Source: Maribacter polysiphoniae
GTDB lineage: Bacteria > Bacteroidota > Bacteroidia > Flavobacteriales > Flavobacteriaceae
Direction: 5' to 3'
DNA: 64,000 bases
Assembly (NCBI RefSeq): GCF_003148665.1
Contig: NZ_QGGQ01000002.1
Location: 558,001-622,000, forward strand
Positions 45,787 through 55,337 of the stretch are shown here, piece after piece. How positions within the stretch are numbered: the first letter of the stretch is position 1; each line of letters opens with the position of its first letter. A program made the translations under genes and the position numbers. The notes beneath the pieces are model-generated. The model was given only the letters and a program-made list of their open reading frames with translations. It was not told where the DNA came from and did not search any database.

Positions 45787-46914
45787 TTAAACTTCTATTT
45801 TTTTCTTTGCAGATTTTTCGATCAAATCGAAAAATTGATCAAAAAGATACTCGGCATCATGGGGACCAGGACTTGCTTCAGGATGGTATTGTACAGAAAA
45901 AACATCCTTATCCTTCATTCGTAAGCCAGCCACTGTATCATCATTTAAATGCACATGGGTTATCTCTAGCCCGGGATGGGATTCCGTCTCTTCCCGATTG
46001 ATGGCAAAACCATGGTTTTGACTCGTGATTTCCCCCTTACCGGTCAGTAAATTCATTACAGGATGGTTTATTCCACGATGTCCATTATGCATCTTATAGG
46101 TAGACACCCCATTGGCCAATGCAATTACTTGATGTCCTAGGCAGATACCGAAAAGTGGTTTGCCGCATGCAATGATATCCTTAGCCGTTTTAATGGCTTC
46201 TTCCAATGGCTCGGGGTCACCGGGGCCATTTGAGATAAAGTAACCGTCAGGGTTCCATTCACCCATCTCCCCAAAGGTTGCATCGTATGGAAACACCTTA
46301 ATATAACAGTCCCTTTTCGCTAGGTTCCTTAGAATATTCTTTTTGATACCAATATCCAAGGCAGACACTTTATACGTGGCATTTTCATCACCTACGAAAT
46401 ATGCCTCTTTGGTAGAAACCTTCGAAGCAAGCTCCAGCCCTTCCATACTCGGCATTTTCGCAAGTTCAGCCTTAAGTTGGTCTACTTGATCGACATCTGT
46501 GGATATTACGGCATTCATTGCCCCATTATCACGTATATAGCCAACCAATGCCCTGGTATCCACATCGGATATGGCCAAGGTGTTGTTTTCCTCCAAAAAT
46601 TCCAATAGTCCGCCATCAGCAGCAGGACGGGAGTAATCGTAACTGAAATTTTTACAGATCAACCCGGCTATCTTCACAGAATCCGACTCTACTTCTTCTT
46701 TATTGGTTCCATAGTTACCGATATGGGCGTTGGTAGTAACCATAAGCTGCCCATAATAGGAAGGATCCGTGAATATTTCCTGATAACCGGTCATCCCCGT
46801 GTTAAAACAAACTTCACCAAATGATGTTCCTTCTTTTCCCCCTACGGACTTTCCATGGAAAATGGTTCCATCGGCCAATAATAACAGTGCTTTTTTCTTG
46901 GATTGATATTTCAT
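45787..46914 (-). CDS. carA: Carbamoyl-phosphate synthase small (glutaminase) subunit
   Basis: CarA releases ammonia from glutamine for the large subunit CarB in arginine and pyrimidine synthesis. The 375-residue protein has the N-terminal CarA domain (ALLLLADGTIFHGKSVGG, FNTGMTGYQEIFTDPSYYGQ) and a class I glutaminase domain with ISNGPGDPEPL near 227, the nucleophile motif GICLGHQ near 257, TSQNHGFAI near 298 and QYHPEASPGPHDAEYLFDQF near 340. The catalytic Cys, His and Glu are present. A TACCTTTG promoter box lies 47 bases upstream. carB is not in the window. Confidence 0.97.
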   Translation of the reverse strand: MKYQSKKKALLLLADGTIFHGKSVGGKEGTSFGEVCFNTGMTGYQEIFTDPSYYGQLMVTTNAHIGNYGTNKEEVESDSVKIAGLICKNFSYDYSRPAADGGLLEFLEENNTLAISDVDTRALVGYIRDNGAMNAVISTDVDQVDQLKAELAKMPSMEGLELASKVSTKEAYFVGDENATYKVSALDIGIKKNILRNLAKRDCYIKVFPYDATFGEMGEWNPDGYFISNGPGDPEPLEEAIKTAKDIIACGKPLFGICLGHQVIALANGVSTYKMHNGHRGINHPVMNLLTGKGEITSQNHGFAINREETESHPGLEITHVHLNDDTVAGLRMKDKDVFSVQYHPEASPGPHDAEYLFDQFFDLIEKSAKKKIEV

Positions 46915-46960
46915 TTATCTGTTTTTGTTCATTTATTCCAACCGTTCAAATTTACTTTTA

Positions 46961-46968
46961 CAAAGGTA
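46961..46968 (-). promoter_or_regulatory. -7 promoter box of carA
   Basis: Minus strand TACCTTTG, perfect for TAnnTTTG, ending 46 bases before the carA ATG at 46914. It would give a leader of about 40 bases. Confidence 0.48.
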
Positions 46969-47008
46969 GACCATCTTACCCATTGTAGTGCCCTGATCTA
47001 CCTAGGAG

Positions 47009-47716
47009 CTAGGCGCCTAAGGAATTATAATATGTTACTATTTGTATTACGTCCTCGGGATTCCTAAAACTCAGTCCATGCTCCTTGGCATAGGTTTTCA
47101 GGATTTTGACATTATCATCATCGACTAAATTCAAAATCAACGACTTTTTCAATTTTACCACCTTCAAGTCCTCTTTCCCCTTTAAGGTGTAGAATTTCTC
47201 TTTTTGAAGCAGTTTTGAAGCACCCATAGGGACTTTGGTCAACGGGTTTAAGCCGGCCTCCTGGATCTCGGCATAGTATTTTCTCAATAAAACCACATCA
47301 TTTAGTCTAGAGAGTTCCTCAAAATAGGAGTTCCTCTGATATTCGGGATCAAGGTGCCGTTTAAACACTTTATTTCCCAAGACTACCTTATCAACTCCCT
47401 TAGGATTAATGATGAAAACGGAATCCTTATCCATTTTTGCCTCAAACCTTTCGGCATATACATTATAATTCAAATTGGGAAAAGCATACTCCTTTTGCTC
47501 AAAATACACCTTGGCATTATTAGACCAAGAGGGGTATAAATACGCTGACCCTTTTACCTTATTATCAAAATTATTGCGAACAGCCTTATTATAATCCTGG
47601 GAACTCATACCTACAAGCTGTATATAATCATTTTGACCATATGCCATTGAAAATCCATCTTGGGAAAACATCTTCAAACTACACACCAACATTAACAAAC
47701 AGATACCTTTTTTCAT
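47009..47716 (-). CDS. Secreted protein of unknown function, paralogue of 48106-48798
   Basis: The 235-residue product has a signal peptide (MKKGICLLMLVCSLKMFSQ). Its mature part shares a sequence family with the next upstream gene: KDSVFIINPKGVDKVVLGN and VFKRHLDP match KDSVFVINPSGVDKVVLGN and VFKQYLDP there. The shared core also contains YFEE and LLLRKYY.. and ends in NPLTKTP/NPLTKVP and YYN. Most probably it is periplasmic or outer-membrane associated. No catalytic motif is recognised. It lies between rplQ and carA, normally adjacent in Flavobacteriaceae, so the pair looks like an insertion in a conserved block. Confidence 0.82.
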   Translation of the reverse strand: MKKGICLLMLVCSLKMFSQDGFSMAYGQNDYIQLVGMSSQDYNKAVRNNFDNKVKGSAYLYPSWSNNAKVYFEQKEYAFPNLNYNVYAERFEAKMDKDSVFIINPKGVDKVVLGNKVFKRHLDPEYQRNSYFEELSRLNDVVLLRKYYAEIQEAGLNPLTKVPMGASKLLQKEKFYTLKGKEDLKVVKLKKSLILNLVDDDNVKILKTYAKEHGLSFRNPEDVIQIVTYYNSLGA

Positions 47717-47782
47717 AACAACTCGTTTAAATTCCCACTAAAGTTTTTCAAAAATATTCGACACAAAATCAACAATTACAAA

Positions 47783-48105
47783 TTACTCCCCCCAGGGGTC
47801 GTACACTTTTAGGTATTTTAAAATAATCCATGGCACCAACGTGGTTTCGCGGATTCCCAAACCCCATCGTATTTTCCCTTTTTAAAGAATCTCCCAATCC
47901 CTTGATATTGATTATCCCAGACCCCATTGACTTTCTCACAAATAAACATAAAAAAAAAGAATAAAACCAGATGGCCTAGCCTATTTTATGTTCATTTCAT
48001 ACGTTATTGACCCTCTGAATCATCCATTTTTTCCACAACAGGTGGGTTCATTATTTTAGAACCAACGATTTTACCCCATTTGGCATTTTTATTGTTTCTC
48101 AAATC
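47783..48105 (-). pseudogene. Protein-like broken reading frames, possible relic or dispersed repeat
   Basis: In the 389-base gap between the two paralogues the minus strand holds protein-like frames. Directly after the stop of the 48106 gene the same frame reads on as RNNKNAKWGKIVGSKIMN and PPVVEKMDDSEGQ until 48004. Then, after a weak hairpin with a T-run near 47955-47985, an ATG at 47949 opens 43 residues (EKVNGVWDNQYQGIGRFFKK...) to 47818. A different frame over the same bases reads LVPWIILKYLKVYDPWGE to 47783. No single frame is intact across the stretch. It could be a decayed gene or a lineage-specific repeat; I cannot decide. Confidence 0.35.
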
Positions 48106-48798
48106 TTAGGATGCAATCGTATTGTAATACTCCAATATACGGGTAACATCCTCGATATTGCCATATTTCAACTTATTCTTCTTTACATAGGATTGCACCT
48201 CTTTGACAACCTTCTCATCTATTAATTCAAGTATCGTAGATTTTTTTAAACTAATCTTCTCCAATTGGGTGCTTTCTCCTTTAAGAACATAGCATTGCTC
48301 CTCCAGTTCCAAAATCGGCAGACCCTCTGGGGTCTTAGTTAATGGATTTACTTTCGCTTTCTTAATTCTAGTATAATACTTACGCAATAAAAGAAAATCC
48401 TTTGATTTAAGAATTTCCTCAAAATAGGCCTTCTTATTATTATCTGGATCTAAATATTGTTTAAACACCCTATTTCCCAAAACCACTTTGTCAACACCGG
48501 ATGGATTGATGACGAATACTGAGTCTTTGGAAAGCTTAGCCTCAAATTGCCCTACATGTGCGTTGTAATTACAGGCTTTGAAAATATAGGCCTTTTCTTC
48601 GAAATAGACTTTTGATTCGTTGTCCCATGTCTCGTACAGGTAGGGTGAGCCCTCTGTGGTTTTTTTATTCTCTCCAACCACATAATCCCCCATAGACATA
48701 GACTGACTAGAATCAACAAAACCATATGAATACACCTGGACTTGCGAAGACAAGAATGAACTAAATAATAAAAAACCGGAATAAATAAATGTTTTCAT
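48106..48798 (-). CDS. Secreted protein of unknown function, paralogue of 47009-47716
   Basis: From the ATG at 48798 the product has 230 residues with a signal peptide (MKTFIYSGFLLFSSFLSSQ). The frame also opens at 48861, but that would bury the signal. The mature part aligns with the downstream paralogue across nearly its whole length: SPYLYETWDNESKVYFEEKAY against SAYLYPSWSNNAKVYFEQKEY type blocks, KDSVF.INP.GVDKVVLG, LLLRKYY and NPLTK. No known domain is recognised. It comes right after the terminator of the ribosomal cluster. Confidence 0.8.
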   Translation of the reverse strand: MKTFIYSGFLLFSSFLSSQVQVYSYGFVDSSQSMSMGDYVVGENKKTTEGSPYLYETWDNESKVYFEEKAYIFKACNYNAHVGQFEAKLSKDSVFVINPSGVDKVVLGNRVFKQYLDPDNNKKAYFEEILKSKDFLLLRKYYTRIKKAKVNPLTKTPEGLPILELEEQCYVLKGESTQLEKISLKKSTILELIDEKVVKEVQSYVKKNKLKYGNIEDVTRILEYYNTIAS

Positions 48799-48890
48799 AG
48801 CATTTAAGATTAAAAAATTAGTACCCAGGAACAACCTTAATATAACTTTTTTAAACCACAAATACCATACCTTATCTTAGGATTCAACAT

Positions 48891-48927
48891 AAAAAAAAGG
48901 ATAAACTATTAAGTTTATCCTTTTTTA
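48891..48927 (-). terminator. Intrinsic terminator of the ribosomal-protein cluster (after rplQ)
   Basis: Near-perfect stem AAAAAGGATAAAC / GTTTATCCTTTTT with a six-base loop, 22 bases after the rplQ stop. A-runs and T-runs on both sides allow termination in both directions. Confidence 0.85.
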
Positions 48928-48948
48928 ATTATTATGGTCAATAACATC

Positions 48949-49452
48949 CTATTCTTCAGAATCGTCAGTTTTATTATCAGCTACAGGAACCGGCGGAACT
49001 TCGGTTTTCGCACCACTACCTCTTCTACTACGTCTTGTAGTTTTCTTCTTAGGCTTATCCGCATTGTAGATTTCATTGAAATCCACAAGCTCAATCATTG
49101 CCATATCAGCATTATCACCTAAACGATTTCCTAACTTTATGACTCTTGTATAACCACCTGGTCTATCACCAACTTTCTCAGAAACCTCACTGAACAATTG
49201 GGTAACCGCATCCTTGCTTCTTAGATACCTAAAAACAATACGTCTATTATGGGTTCCTTTATCAGCAGTTAGGTTGTTCTCTGCTTTTGACTTAGTGATC
49301 AAAGGTTCAACAAACTGTTTTAAGGCTTTGGCCTTTGCTACCGTCGTGTTGATTCTTTTATGTTCGATCAAAGAACAAGCCATATTGGCTAACATTGCCT
49401 TTCTATGGGCTGCTTTTCTTCCTAGGTGATTAACTTTCTTACCGTGTCTCAT
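48949..49452 (-). CDS. rplQ: 50S ribosomal protein L17
   Basis: L17 binds 23S rRNA near the peptide exit tunnel. The 167-residue protein opens with [21 protein letters not shown] and contains [21 protein letters not shown] and [31 protein letters not shown], all typical. The last about 35 residues are a charged, Pro/Thr/Asp-rich extension ([21 protein letters not shown]...) as is common in Bacteroidota. It is the last gene of the cluster, 64 bases after rpoA, followed by a terminator. Confidence 0.98.
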   Translation of the reverse strand: MRHGKKVNHLGRKAAHRKAMLANMACSLIEHKRINTTVAKAKALKQFVEPLITKSKAENNLTADKGTHNRRIVFRYLRSKDAVTQLFSEVSEKVGDRPGGYTRVIKLGNRLGDNADMAMIELVDFNEIYNADKPKKKTTRRSRRGSGAKTEVPPVPVADNKTDDSEE

Positions 49453-49516
49453 TTTCTAATTTTATCATCTTGCTACAAATCCTGACAGGGACGTCAGAAG
49501 AGCAAAATATGATTAC

Positions 49517-50509
49517 TTAATCTTTATCTAATTTATATTTTGAAAGATCCATACCGAAGCTAAGACCTTTGTTGATAACCAACTCCTCCAATTCCGTTAA
49601 GGATTTTTTACCAAAATTCCTAAACTTCATTAAATCGTTTTTATTGAATGAAACCAAGTCACCCAATGTATCAACTTCCGCTGCTTTTAAGCAATTCAAG
49701 GCACGAACCGAAAGATCCATATCTACCAATTTTGTTTTCAAAAGTTGGCGCATATGCAATGATTCCTCATCATATGTTTCAGTCTGGGCGATTTCATCAG
49801 CTTCCAAGGTAATACGCTCATCAGAGAACAACATAAAGTGATGTATCAAAACTTTTGCCCCTTCTGTCAAAGCATCCTTTGGATGGATGGAACCATCGGT
49901 AACGATTTCAAAAACCAATTTTTCATAATCGGTCTTTTGCTCCACCCTAAAGTTCTCAATACTATATTTTACATTTTTTATAGGTGTAAAAATAGAATCG
50001 ATGGCTATGGTACCTAAAGCAGCATTTGATTTTTTATTCTCCTCGGCTGGAACATATCCTCTACCTTTATCAATAACTATTTCCATATTGATAGCGACTT
50101 TGGAATCCATGTTACAAATAACCAAATCAGGATTCAATACTTGGTACCCTGAAATGAATTTTTGAAAATCACCGGCAGTCAATTGATCTTTTCCACTCAC
50201 TGAGATTGAAACAACCTCTGCTTCAGAATCCTCGATCTGCTTTTTGAACCGAACTTGTTTCAAGTTCAGGATCATCTCAGTAACATCTTCTACAACACCA
50301 GGAATTACCGAAAACTCATGTTCAACTTTATCAATTCTTACCGAAGTAATGGCATGGCCTTCCAAAGATGAAAGCAATACTCTTCTTAATGCATTCCCAA
50401 TGGTTAATCCGTAGCCAGGTTCCAATGGTCGAAATTCAAATTTCCCTTCGAAATCTGAAGAATCGATCATTATTACTTTATCGGGTTTCTGAAAATTAAA
50501 TAATGCCAT
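49517..50509 (-). CDS. rpoA: DNA-directed RNA polymerase subunit alpha
   Basis: Alpha forms the dimer that starts RNA polymerase assembly. The 330-residue protein has an N-terminal domain with [34 protein letters not shown] near 22-55 and [14 protein letters not shown] near 148, and a C-terminal domain with [25 protein letters not shown] and [27 protein letters not shown]. The C-terminal helix-hairpin-helix is present. It follows rpsD by 18 bases in the alpha operon. Confidence 0.98.
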   Translation of the reverse strand: MALFNFQKPDKVIMIDSSDFEGKFEFRPLEPGYGLTIGNALRRVLLSSLEGHAITSVRIDKVEHEFSVIPGVVEDVTEMILNLKQVRFKKQIEDSEAEVVSISVSGKDQLTAGDFQKFISGYQVLNPDLVICNMDSKVAINMEIVIDKGRGYVPAEENKKSNAALGTIAIDSIFTPIKNVKYSIENFRVEQKTDYEKLVFEIVTDGSIHPKDALTEGAKVLIHHFMLFSDERITLEADEIAQTETYDEESLHMRQLLKTKLVDMDLSVRALNCLKAAEVDTLGDLVSFNKNDLMKFRNFGKKSLTELEELVINKGLSFGMDLSKYKLDKD

Positions 50510-50527
50510 AATTGGATCAGTGTTGTT

Positions 50528-51133
50528 TTATTTTGAGTATAACTCGACTATTAATTGTTCCTTGATATTTTCAGGAATCTGCATTCTTTCTGGAATCGAA
50601 ACGAAAGTACCTTCTTTCTTTTCTGTATTCCAGGTAATCCATTCATACACATGATTGCTGGCTGCCAAAGCATCTTGGATAGTCTGCAAAGACTTGGATT
50701 TCTCCCTAACCCCAACAACATCACCGGGCTTCAAGGAATACGATGGTATGTTAACCAACTCCCCATTTACGGTAATATGTCTATGTGAAACCAATTGTCT
50801 AGCCCCTCTTCTTGATGTAGAGATACCCATTCTATAAACAACATTGTCCAATCTTGATTCACACAATTGTAAAAGTACCTCACCGGTAACCCCTTTACTT
50901 CTATTGGCACTGGAGAACAAGTTTCTGAATTGGCGCTCTAATATACCGTAAGTATATTTGGCTTTTTGCTTTTCCATCAACTGGATAGCATATTCTGATT
51001 TTTTACCTCTACGACGATTTTGTCCGTGTTGTCCTGGAGGGTAATTTTTCTTTTCAAAAGACTTATCGTCTCCAAAAATCGCTTCACCGAATTTACGGGC
51101 GATTTTACTTTTTGGTCCTGTGTATCTTGCCAT
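50528..51133 (-). CDS. rpsD: 30S ribosomal protein S4
   Basis: S4 is a primary 16S rRNA-binding protein. The 201-residue protein has [21 protein letters not shown] at the start, the S4 domain [58 protein letters not shown] (about 90-150) and a C-terminal [26 protein letters not shown]. No Zn-binding cysteine set is present in the N-terminal part. It lies between rpsK and rpoA. Confidence 0.98.
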   Translation of the reverse strand: MARYTGPKSKIARKFGEAIFGDDKSFEKKNYPPGQHGQNRRRGKKSEYAIQLMEKQKAKYTYGILERQFRNLFSSANRSKGVTGEVLLQLCESRLDNVVYRMGISTSRRGARQLVSHRHITVNGELVNIPSYSLKPGDVVGVREKSKSLQTIQDALAASNHVYEWITWNTEKKEGTFVSIPERMQIPENIKEQLIVELYSK

Positions 51134-51217
51134 CTTCTTTTAATTTGGAAATGTGATTATGAATTAAGGCTTAATCCTTCGATAATCGTAACTACACTTC
51201 CTATGAATTAATCTTAA

Positions 51218-51610
51218 TTAAACTCTTCTTCTTTTTGGTGGTCTACAGCCGTTATGTGGCATTGGGGTAACATCGATGATCTCTGTCACCTCTATTCCGG
51301 AATTATGTATAGAACGAATTGCGGATTCCCTACCATTTCCCGGTCCCTTAACGTAAACCTTAACTTTTCTAAGACCTGCTTCATGGGCCACTTTAGCACA
51401 ATCCTCGGCAGCTACCTGAGCAGCATAGGGAGTGTTCTTTTTAGACCCTCTGAATCCTTGTTTTCCGGCTGATGACCAAGAAATAACATCTCCTTTTTTA
51501 TTGGTCAACGATATAATGATATTATTGAAAGATGCCGTAACGTGAGCTTCTCCAACAGCATCTACTATAACTTTACGTTTTTTAGCCGATTTTGCATTTG
51601 TCTTTGCCAT
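51218..51610 (-). CDS. rpsK: 30S ribosomal protein S11
   Basis: The 130-residue protein has the S11 signature: [43 protein letters not shown] in the middle and the end [27 protein letters not shown]11 lies on the platform of the 30S subunit near the 3' end of 16S rRNA. It follows rpsM by 13 bases; a gap of 84 bases to rpsD follows. Confidence 0.98.
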   Translation of the reverse strand: MAKTNAKSAKKRKVIVDAVGEAHVTASFNNIIISLTNKKGDVISWSSAGKQGFRGSKKNTPYAAQVAAEDCAKVAHEAGLRKVKVYVKGPGNGRESAIRSIHNSGIEVTEIIDVTPMPHNGCRPPKRRRV

Positions 51611-51623
51611 AATATGCTACTTA

Positions 51624-51998
51624 TTATTTAGTTGCCTTTTTCTTGTTGGCGACTGTTTTTCTTTTTCCTTTTCGGGTTCTGGAGTTGTTCTTAGTCCTTT
51701 GCCCTCTCAATGGTAGACCGGCTCTATGACGAATACCCCTATAACAACCAATATCCATTAATCGCTTAATGTTCAATTGGGTTTCTGATCGTAATTCACC
51801 TTCAATGGTGAACGAGGCTACCGCCTCACGAATACGACCAATCTCATCATCGTTCCAGTCAGACACCTTCGTATCTTCACTAACCTGGGCCTTTTCTAAA
51901 ATCTCTTTAGCTCTACTTCTACCGATACCAAAAATATAGGTAAGGGCTATGACCCCTCTTTTCTGTTTTGGTATATCTATACCTGCAATTCTTGCCAT
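51624..51998 (-). CDS. rpsM: 30S ribosomal protein S13
   Basis: The 124-residue protein has [34 protein letters not shown] at the start and [33 protein letters not shown] in the C-terminal half, both diagnostic of S13. It sits in the head of the 30S subunit and contacts P-site tRNA. The adjacent upstream gene is rpmJ. Confidence 0.98.
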   Translation of the reverse strand: MARIAGIDIPKQKRGVIALTYIFGIGRSRAKEILEKAQVSEDTKVSDWNDDEIGRIREAVASFTIEGELRSETQLNIKRLMDIGCYRGIRHRAGLPLRGQRTKNNSRTRKGKRKTVANKKKATK

Positions 51999-52000
51999 AA

Positions 52001-52117
52001 TTATCCTTGTCTTTGTTTAAATCTAGGATTCTTTTTGTTGATTACGTACAACCTGCCTTTTCTGCGTACTATTTTGCAATCGGCACTTCTTTTCTTTACT
52101 GAAGCTCTAACTTTCAT
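52001..52117 (-). CDS. rpmJ: 50S ribosomal protein L36
   Basis: The 38-residue product reads [20 protein letters not shown] and continues through [18 protein letters not shown]. That is the full L36, including RASVKKR and the basic C-terminus. Only one Cys (position 14) is present, so this is a zinc-independent form without the full Cys/His set. It is very short, which is why it is easily missed. It lies between infA and rpsM. Confidence 0.95.
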   Translation of the reverse strand: MKVRASVKKRSADCKIVRRKGRLYVINKKNPRFKQRQG

Positions 52118-52126
52118 TTTACTGTC

Positions 52127-52342
52127 TTAATATCTATATGTAATTCTTGCTTTGGTAAGGTCGTATGGACTCATTTCCAACTTAACCTTATCCCCAGGGA
52201 GCAATTTTATATAATGCATTCTCATTTTACCTGAGATATGCGCAGTGACCACATGGCCATTCTCCAATTCTACCCGAAACATTGCATTTGATAGTGCCTC
52301 TATAATAGACCCATCTTGTTCTATTGCTGCTTGTTTAGCCAT
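52127..52342 (-). CDS. infA: Translation initiation factor IF-1
   Basis: The 71-residue protein is an S1-fold factor: [65 protein letters not shown]-1 binds the A site of the 30S subunit during initiation. It lies three bases after secY and nine before rpmJ, in the usual Bacteroidota order. Confidence 0.97.
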   Translation of the reverse strand: MAKQAAIEQDGSIIEALSNAMFRVELENGHVVTAHISGKMRMHYIKLLPGDKVKLEMSPYDLTKARITYRY

Positions 52343-52345
52343 AAC

Positions 52346-53689
52346 CTATGCTACTTTTCTGTTTTTACCAGATTTCATTAAACCATCATAATGTCTGTTC
52401 AACAAATAAGCGTTTACCTGCTGTACCGTGTCAATAGCCACACCTACCATAATCAACAAGGAAGTACCTCCATAGAACATGGCCCATCCGGATTGTACAT
52501 CCATAAGCTTAACAACAATAGCTGGCAACACTGCCAACAAGGCCAAAAAGACCGACCCTGGTAATGTAATCAACGACATGATCTTATCAAGAAAATCACC
52601 GGTTTCCTTACCGGGTCTAATCCCAGGTATAAATCCGCCACTTCGTTTCAAGTCATCCGCCATTTTATTCGTAGGCACGGTAATAGCCGTATAGAAATAG
52701 GTAAATATGATTATCAACAATGCAAACAATATGTTGTATGCCAATCCAAATATATCTTGGAATTGCACCTCCATCCATTGTCCTATTGCCGTATTATTGA
52801 ACGTTCTTCCTATTAATCCGGGTGCGAACATTATTGCCTGTGCAAAAATGATAGGCATTACCCCTGATGCATTCAATTTCAATGGAATGTATTGTCTAGA
52901 TCCCATTACATTCTTCTCATAACCACCGGAAGCGGTTCTTCTTGCATACTGTACTGGTATCTGTCTTGTTGCCATTACCAATAATATACTAGCCAAAATT
53001 ACAAGGAACCAAAGAATCACTTCAATAAGAATGAACATCAGTCCACCATTATTATTGGCAGTCCTAGAAATAAATTCCTGTGCGAAGGATTGTGGAAGTC
53101 TTGCAATGATACCCACCATAATCAATAAAGAGATACCATTACCAATACCTTTATCGGTAATTTTCTCTCCCAACCACATCGCAAAGACACAACCGGTTAC
53201 CAATATGATAACCGAAGGGATGATAAAATCCAATCCTTTACCCAATACAAAAGCACTATCCGGTACACCCAATGCACCAAGGCTATATAAATAAGCCGGT
53301 GCCTGAACAATACAGATACCGATGGTCAACCATCTGGTAATTTGATTGATTGTTTTTCTACCACTCTCACCTTCTTTCTGTAACTTCTGTAGATACGGAA
53401 TGGCAATACCCATCAACTGTACAACAATCGATGCTGAGATATATGGCATAATCCCCAATGCAAAAACGGAGGCATTCGCAAAAGCACCACCCGTAAAGGC
53501 ATTTAGAATACCCAATATACCACTGTCGGTACTAGAGGTCAATTCGGCCAATTGTGCCGTATCGATACCAGGAAGAACAATTTGACAACCAAAGCGGTAT
53601 ACCAAAAGAAGACCCAAGGTAATGGTTATTCTATTCCTTAGCTCCTCAATCTTCCAAATATTGGATAGTGTCTCGAAAAATTTCTTCAT
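52346..53689 (-). CDS. secY: Protein translocase subunit SecY
   Basis: SecY is the central channel of the Sec translocon. The 447-residue protein has ten membrane segments; typical blocks are LLVYRFGCQIVLPGID near 28, FALGIMPYISASIVVQLMGIAIPYLQKL near 75, GIGNGISLLIMVGIIARLP near 184, and the C-terminal FIPGIRPGKETGDFLDKIM and MVGVAIDTVQQVNAYLLNRHYDGLMKSGK. It lies between rplO and infA in the spc part of the cluster. Confidence 0.98.
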   Translation of the reverse strand: MKKFFETLSNIWKIEELRNRITITLGLLLVYRFGCQIVLPGIDTAQLAELTSSTDSGILGILNAFTGGAFANASVFALGIMPYISASIVVQLMGIAIPYLQKLQKEGESGRKTINQITRWLTIGICIVQAPAYLYSLGALGVPDSAFVLGKGLDFIIPSVIILVTGCVFAMWLGEKITDKGIGNGISLLIMVGIIARLPQSFAQEFISRTANNNGGLMFILIEVILWFLVILASILLVMATRQIPVQYARRTASGGYEKNVMGSRQYIPLKLNASGVMPIIFAQAIMFAPGLIGRTFNNTAIGQWMEVQFQDIFGLAYNILFALLIIIFTYFYTAITVPTNKMADDLKRSGGFIPGIRPGKETGDFLDKIMSLITLPGSVFLALLAVLPAIVVKLMDVQSGWAMFYGGTSLLIMVGVAIDTVQQVNAYLLNRHYDGLMKSGKNRKVA

Positions 53690-53707
53690 AGTAATGTATT
53701 GTCTGCC

Positions 53708-54160
53708 TTATAAATTTATTGCTTCACCGCCAGCTGCCTCAATAGCTGCTTTTGCAGTAGCTGTAAACTTATGCACTGATACTTTTAAGGAAGCCTTCAA
53801 TTCCCCTCCTCCTAAAATTTTCACCAAATCGTTCTTTCTTACCAAGCCTAACTCGACAAGGTTATCAAAAGTAACAACATCCTTGATTGCTTTGTTGTCA
53901 ACCAATTCTTGAAGTTTATCAAGATTGATGCCTTTATATTCCTTTCTGTTGATGTTGGTGAAGCCGAACTTGGGTACACGCCTTTGCAATGGCATCTGCC
54001 CTCCTTCAAAACCGATTTTCTTGGAATATCCAGATCTAGACTTAGCTCCTTTATGTCCTCGAGTTGCAGTTCCTCCCTTACCGGAGCCTTGACCTCTTCC
54101 TACCCTTTTGCCATCCCTATTGACGGCACCTTCAGCTGGTTTTAGATTACTTAAATTCAT
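53708..54160 (-). CDS. rplO: 50S ribosomal protein L15
   Basis: The 150-residue protein has the Gly/Lys-rich start of L15 (LKPAEGAVNRDGKRVGRGQGSGKGGTATRGHKGAKSRSG) and the GFEGGQMPLQRRVPKFGF block. The C-terminal part (ILGGGELKASLKVSVHKFTATAKAAIEAAGGEA) carries the L15 signature. It follows rpmD and precedes secY. Confidence 0.98.
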   Translation of the reverse strand: MNLSNLKPAEGAVNRDGKRVGRGQGSGKGGTATRGHKGAKSRSGYSKKIGFEGGQMPLQRRVPKFGFTNINRKEYKGINLDKLQELVDNKAIKDVVTFDNLVELGLVRKNDLVKILGGGELKASLKVSVHKFTATAKAAIEAAGGEAINL

Positions 54161-54175
54161 TACACTATATGTATA

Positions 54176-54355
54176 TTAAGCTTCCTCTGTGGAAACTAAG
54201 TGTTTAACTTTATCTATCATGCCAATAATATTTGGCGTGGCATCGTGTTCTACTACTTGACCAATCTTACGTAGTCCTAAAGCCTCCAAAGTCCTCTTTT
54301 GGTTCTGTGGACGCTTAATACTACTTTTTAACTGTTTTACTTTAATCTTTGCCAT
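54176..54355 (-). CDS. rpmD: 50S ribosomal protein L30
   Basis: The 59-residue product reads MAKIKVKQLKSSIKRPQNQK and then RTLEALGLRKIGQVVEHDA, TPNIIGMIDKVKHLV, a complete bacterial L30. It lies in its normal place between rpsE and rplO. A gap of 81 bases separates it from the rpsE stop. Confidence 0.95.
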   Translation of the reverse strand: MAKIKVKQLKSSIKRPQNQKRTLEALGLRKIGQVVEHDATPNIIGMIDKVKHLVSTEEA

Positions 54356-54436
54356 TTCTCTTAGTATTTCGAAGTAGATATTCAGTAGACACGAATGGGA
54401 AACCCAAATCGTTTTACCTATACCCCAAACTTCTTT

Positions 54437-54961
54437 TTATCCTTTAAAAACCTTATCCAATGAAACCCCTCTTTGTTTGGCTACCGTACTGGCACCTCGC
54501 AATTGCAATAGTGCATCAAATGTAGCCTTAACAACATTATGTGGGTTAGATGAACCTTGGGATTTAGATAATACATCATGTACACCTACTGCTTCCAATA
54601 CCGCTCTCACAGCACCACCTGCAATAACTCCTGTACCATGGGATGCAGGCTGGATATAAACTCTGGCCCCACCAAATTTTCCTTTTTGTTCATGTGGCAA
54701 GGTATGCTTGTCCAAAGGAATTCTAATAAGGTTCTTTTTCGCATCTTCGATAGCTTTGGCAATGGCAGTGGCTACTTCCTTGGATTTACCCAAACCATGA
54801 CCTACGACTCCTGCCTCATCACCTACCACTACGATAGCAGAAAAGCCAAATGCCCTACCACCCTTGGTTACTTTGGTCACCCTTTGCACACCAACCAACC
54901 TATCTTTAAGCTCTAAACCTCCTGGTTTAACAGTTTCTACGTTTTTGTATTTCTGGTACAT
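54437..54961 (-). CDS. rpsE: 30S ribosomal protein S5
   Basis: The 174-residue protein has [44 protein letters not shown], then [43 protein letters not shown], the two conserved S5 domains. S5 takes part in decoding accuracy. It starts eight bases after the rplR stop. Confidence 0.98.
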   Translation of the reverse strand: MYQKYKNVETVKPGGLELKDRLVGVQRVTKVTKGGRAFGFSAIVVVGDEAGVVGHGLGKSKEVATAIAKAIEDAKKNLIRIPLDKHTLPHEQKGKFGGARVYIQPASHGTGVIAGGAVRAVLEAVGVHDVLSKSQGSSNPHNVVKATFDALLQLRGASTVAKQRGVSLDKVFKG

Positions 54962-54969
54962 ACTCTATA

Positions 54970-55326
54970 TTAAAATTTTAGTCCTGCTTCCCTTGCCGCC
55001 TCTGCAAGTGCTTTAACCCTTCCGTGATATAAATTTCCACCTCTATCGAAGGCTACCCTTTCTATACCGGCTTTCTGACATTTTTCAGCTATGGTCTTAC
55101 CCACTAGTTTTGCAATTTCAGATTTACTCCCTTTAGCCGATGCCAAATCCTTATCCCTAGAAGAAGCAGCAAGCAAGGTGTTTCCACTATTATCATCGAT
55201 TACTTGGACATAGATTCCTGTATTACTTCTAAACACAGCCAATCTTGGCCTTTCAGCGGTTCCGAAAGAGACCTTTCTAATTCTCCTTCTAATTCTAAAT
55301 TTTCTCTGAGTCTTTGATAATCCCAT
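54970..55326 (-). CDS. rplR: 50S ribosomal protein L18
   Basis: The 118-residue protein has [35 protein letters not shown] and the C-terminal [39 protein letters not shown], both standard for L18, which binds 5S rRNA. It lies between rplF and rpsE. Confidence 0.98.
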   Translation of the reverse strand: MGLSKTQRKFRIRRRIRKVSFGTAERPRLAVFRSNTGIYVQVIDDNSGNTLLAASSRDKDLASAKGSKSEIAKLVGKTIAEKCQKAGIERVAFDRGGNLYHGRVKALAEAAREAGLKF

Positions 55327-55337
55327 GATACTTATTA

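Noticed and set aside
54356-54436. The 81-base gap between rpsE and rpmD as another leader
   Set aside because: I saw only weak pairing (GGGTTTCCC) and no terminator, so no regulatory element is claimed.
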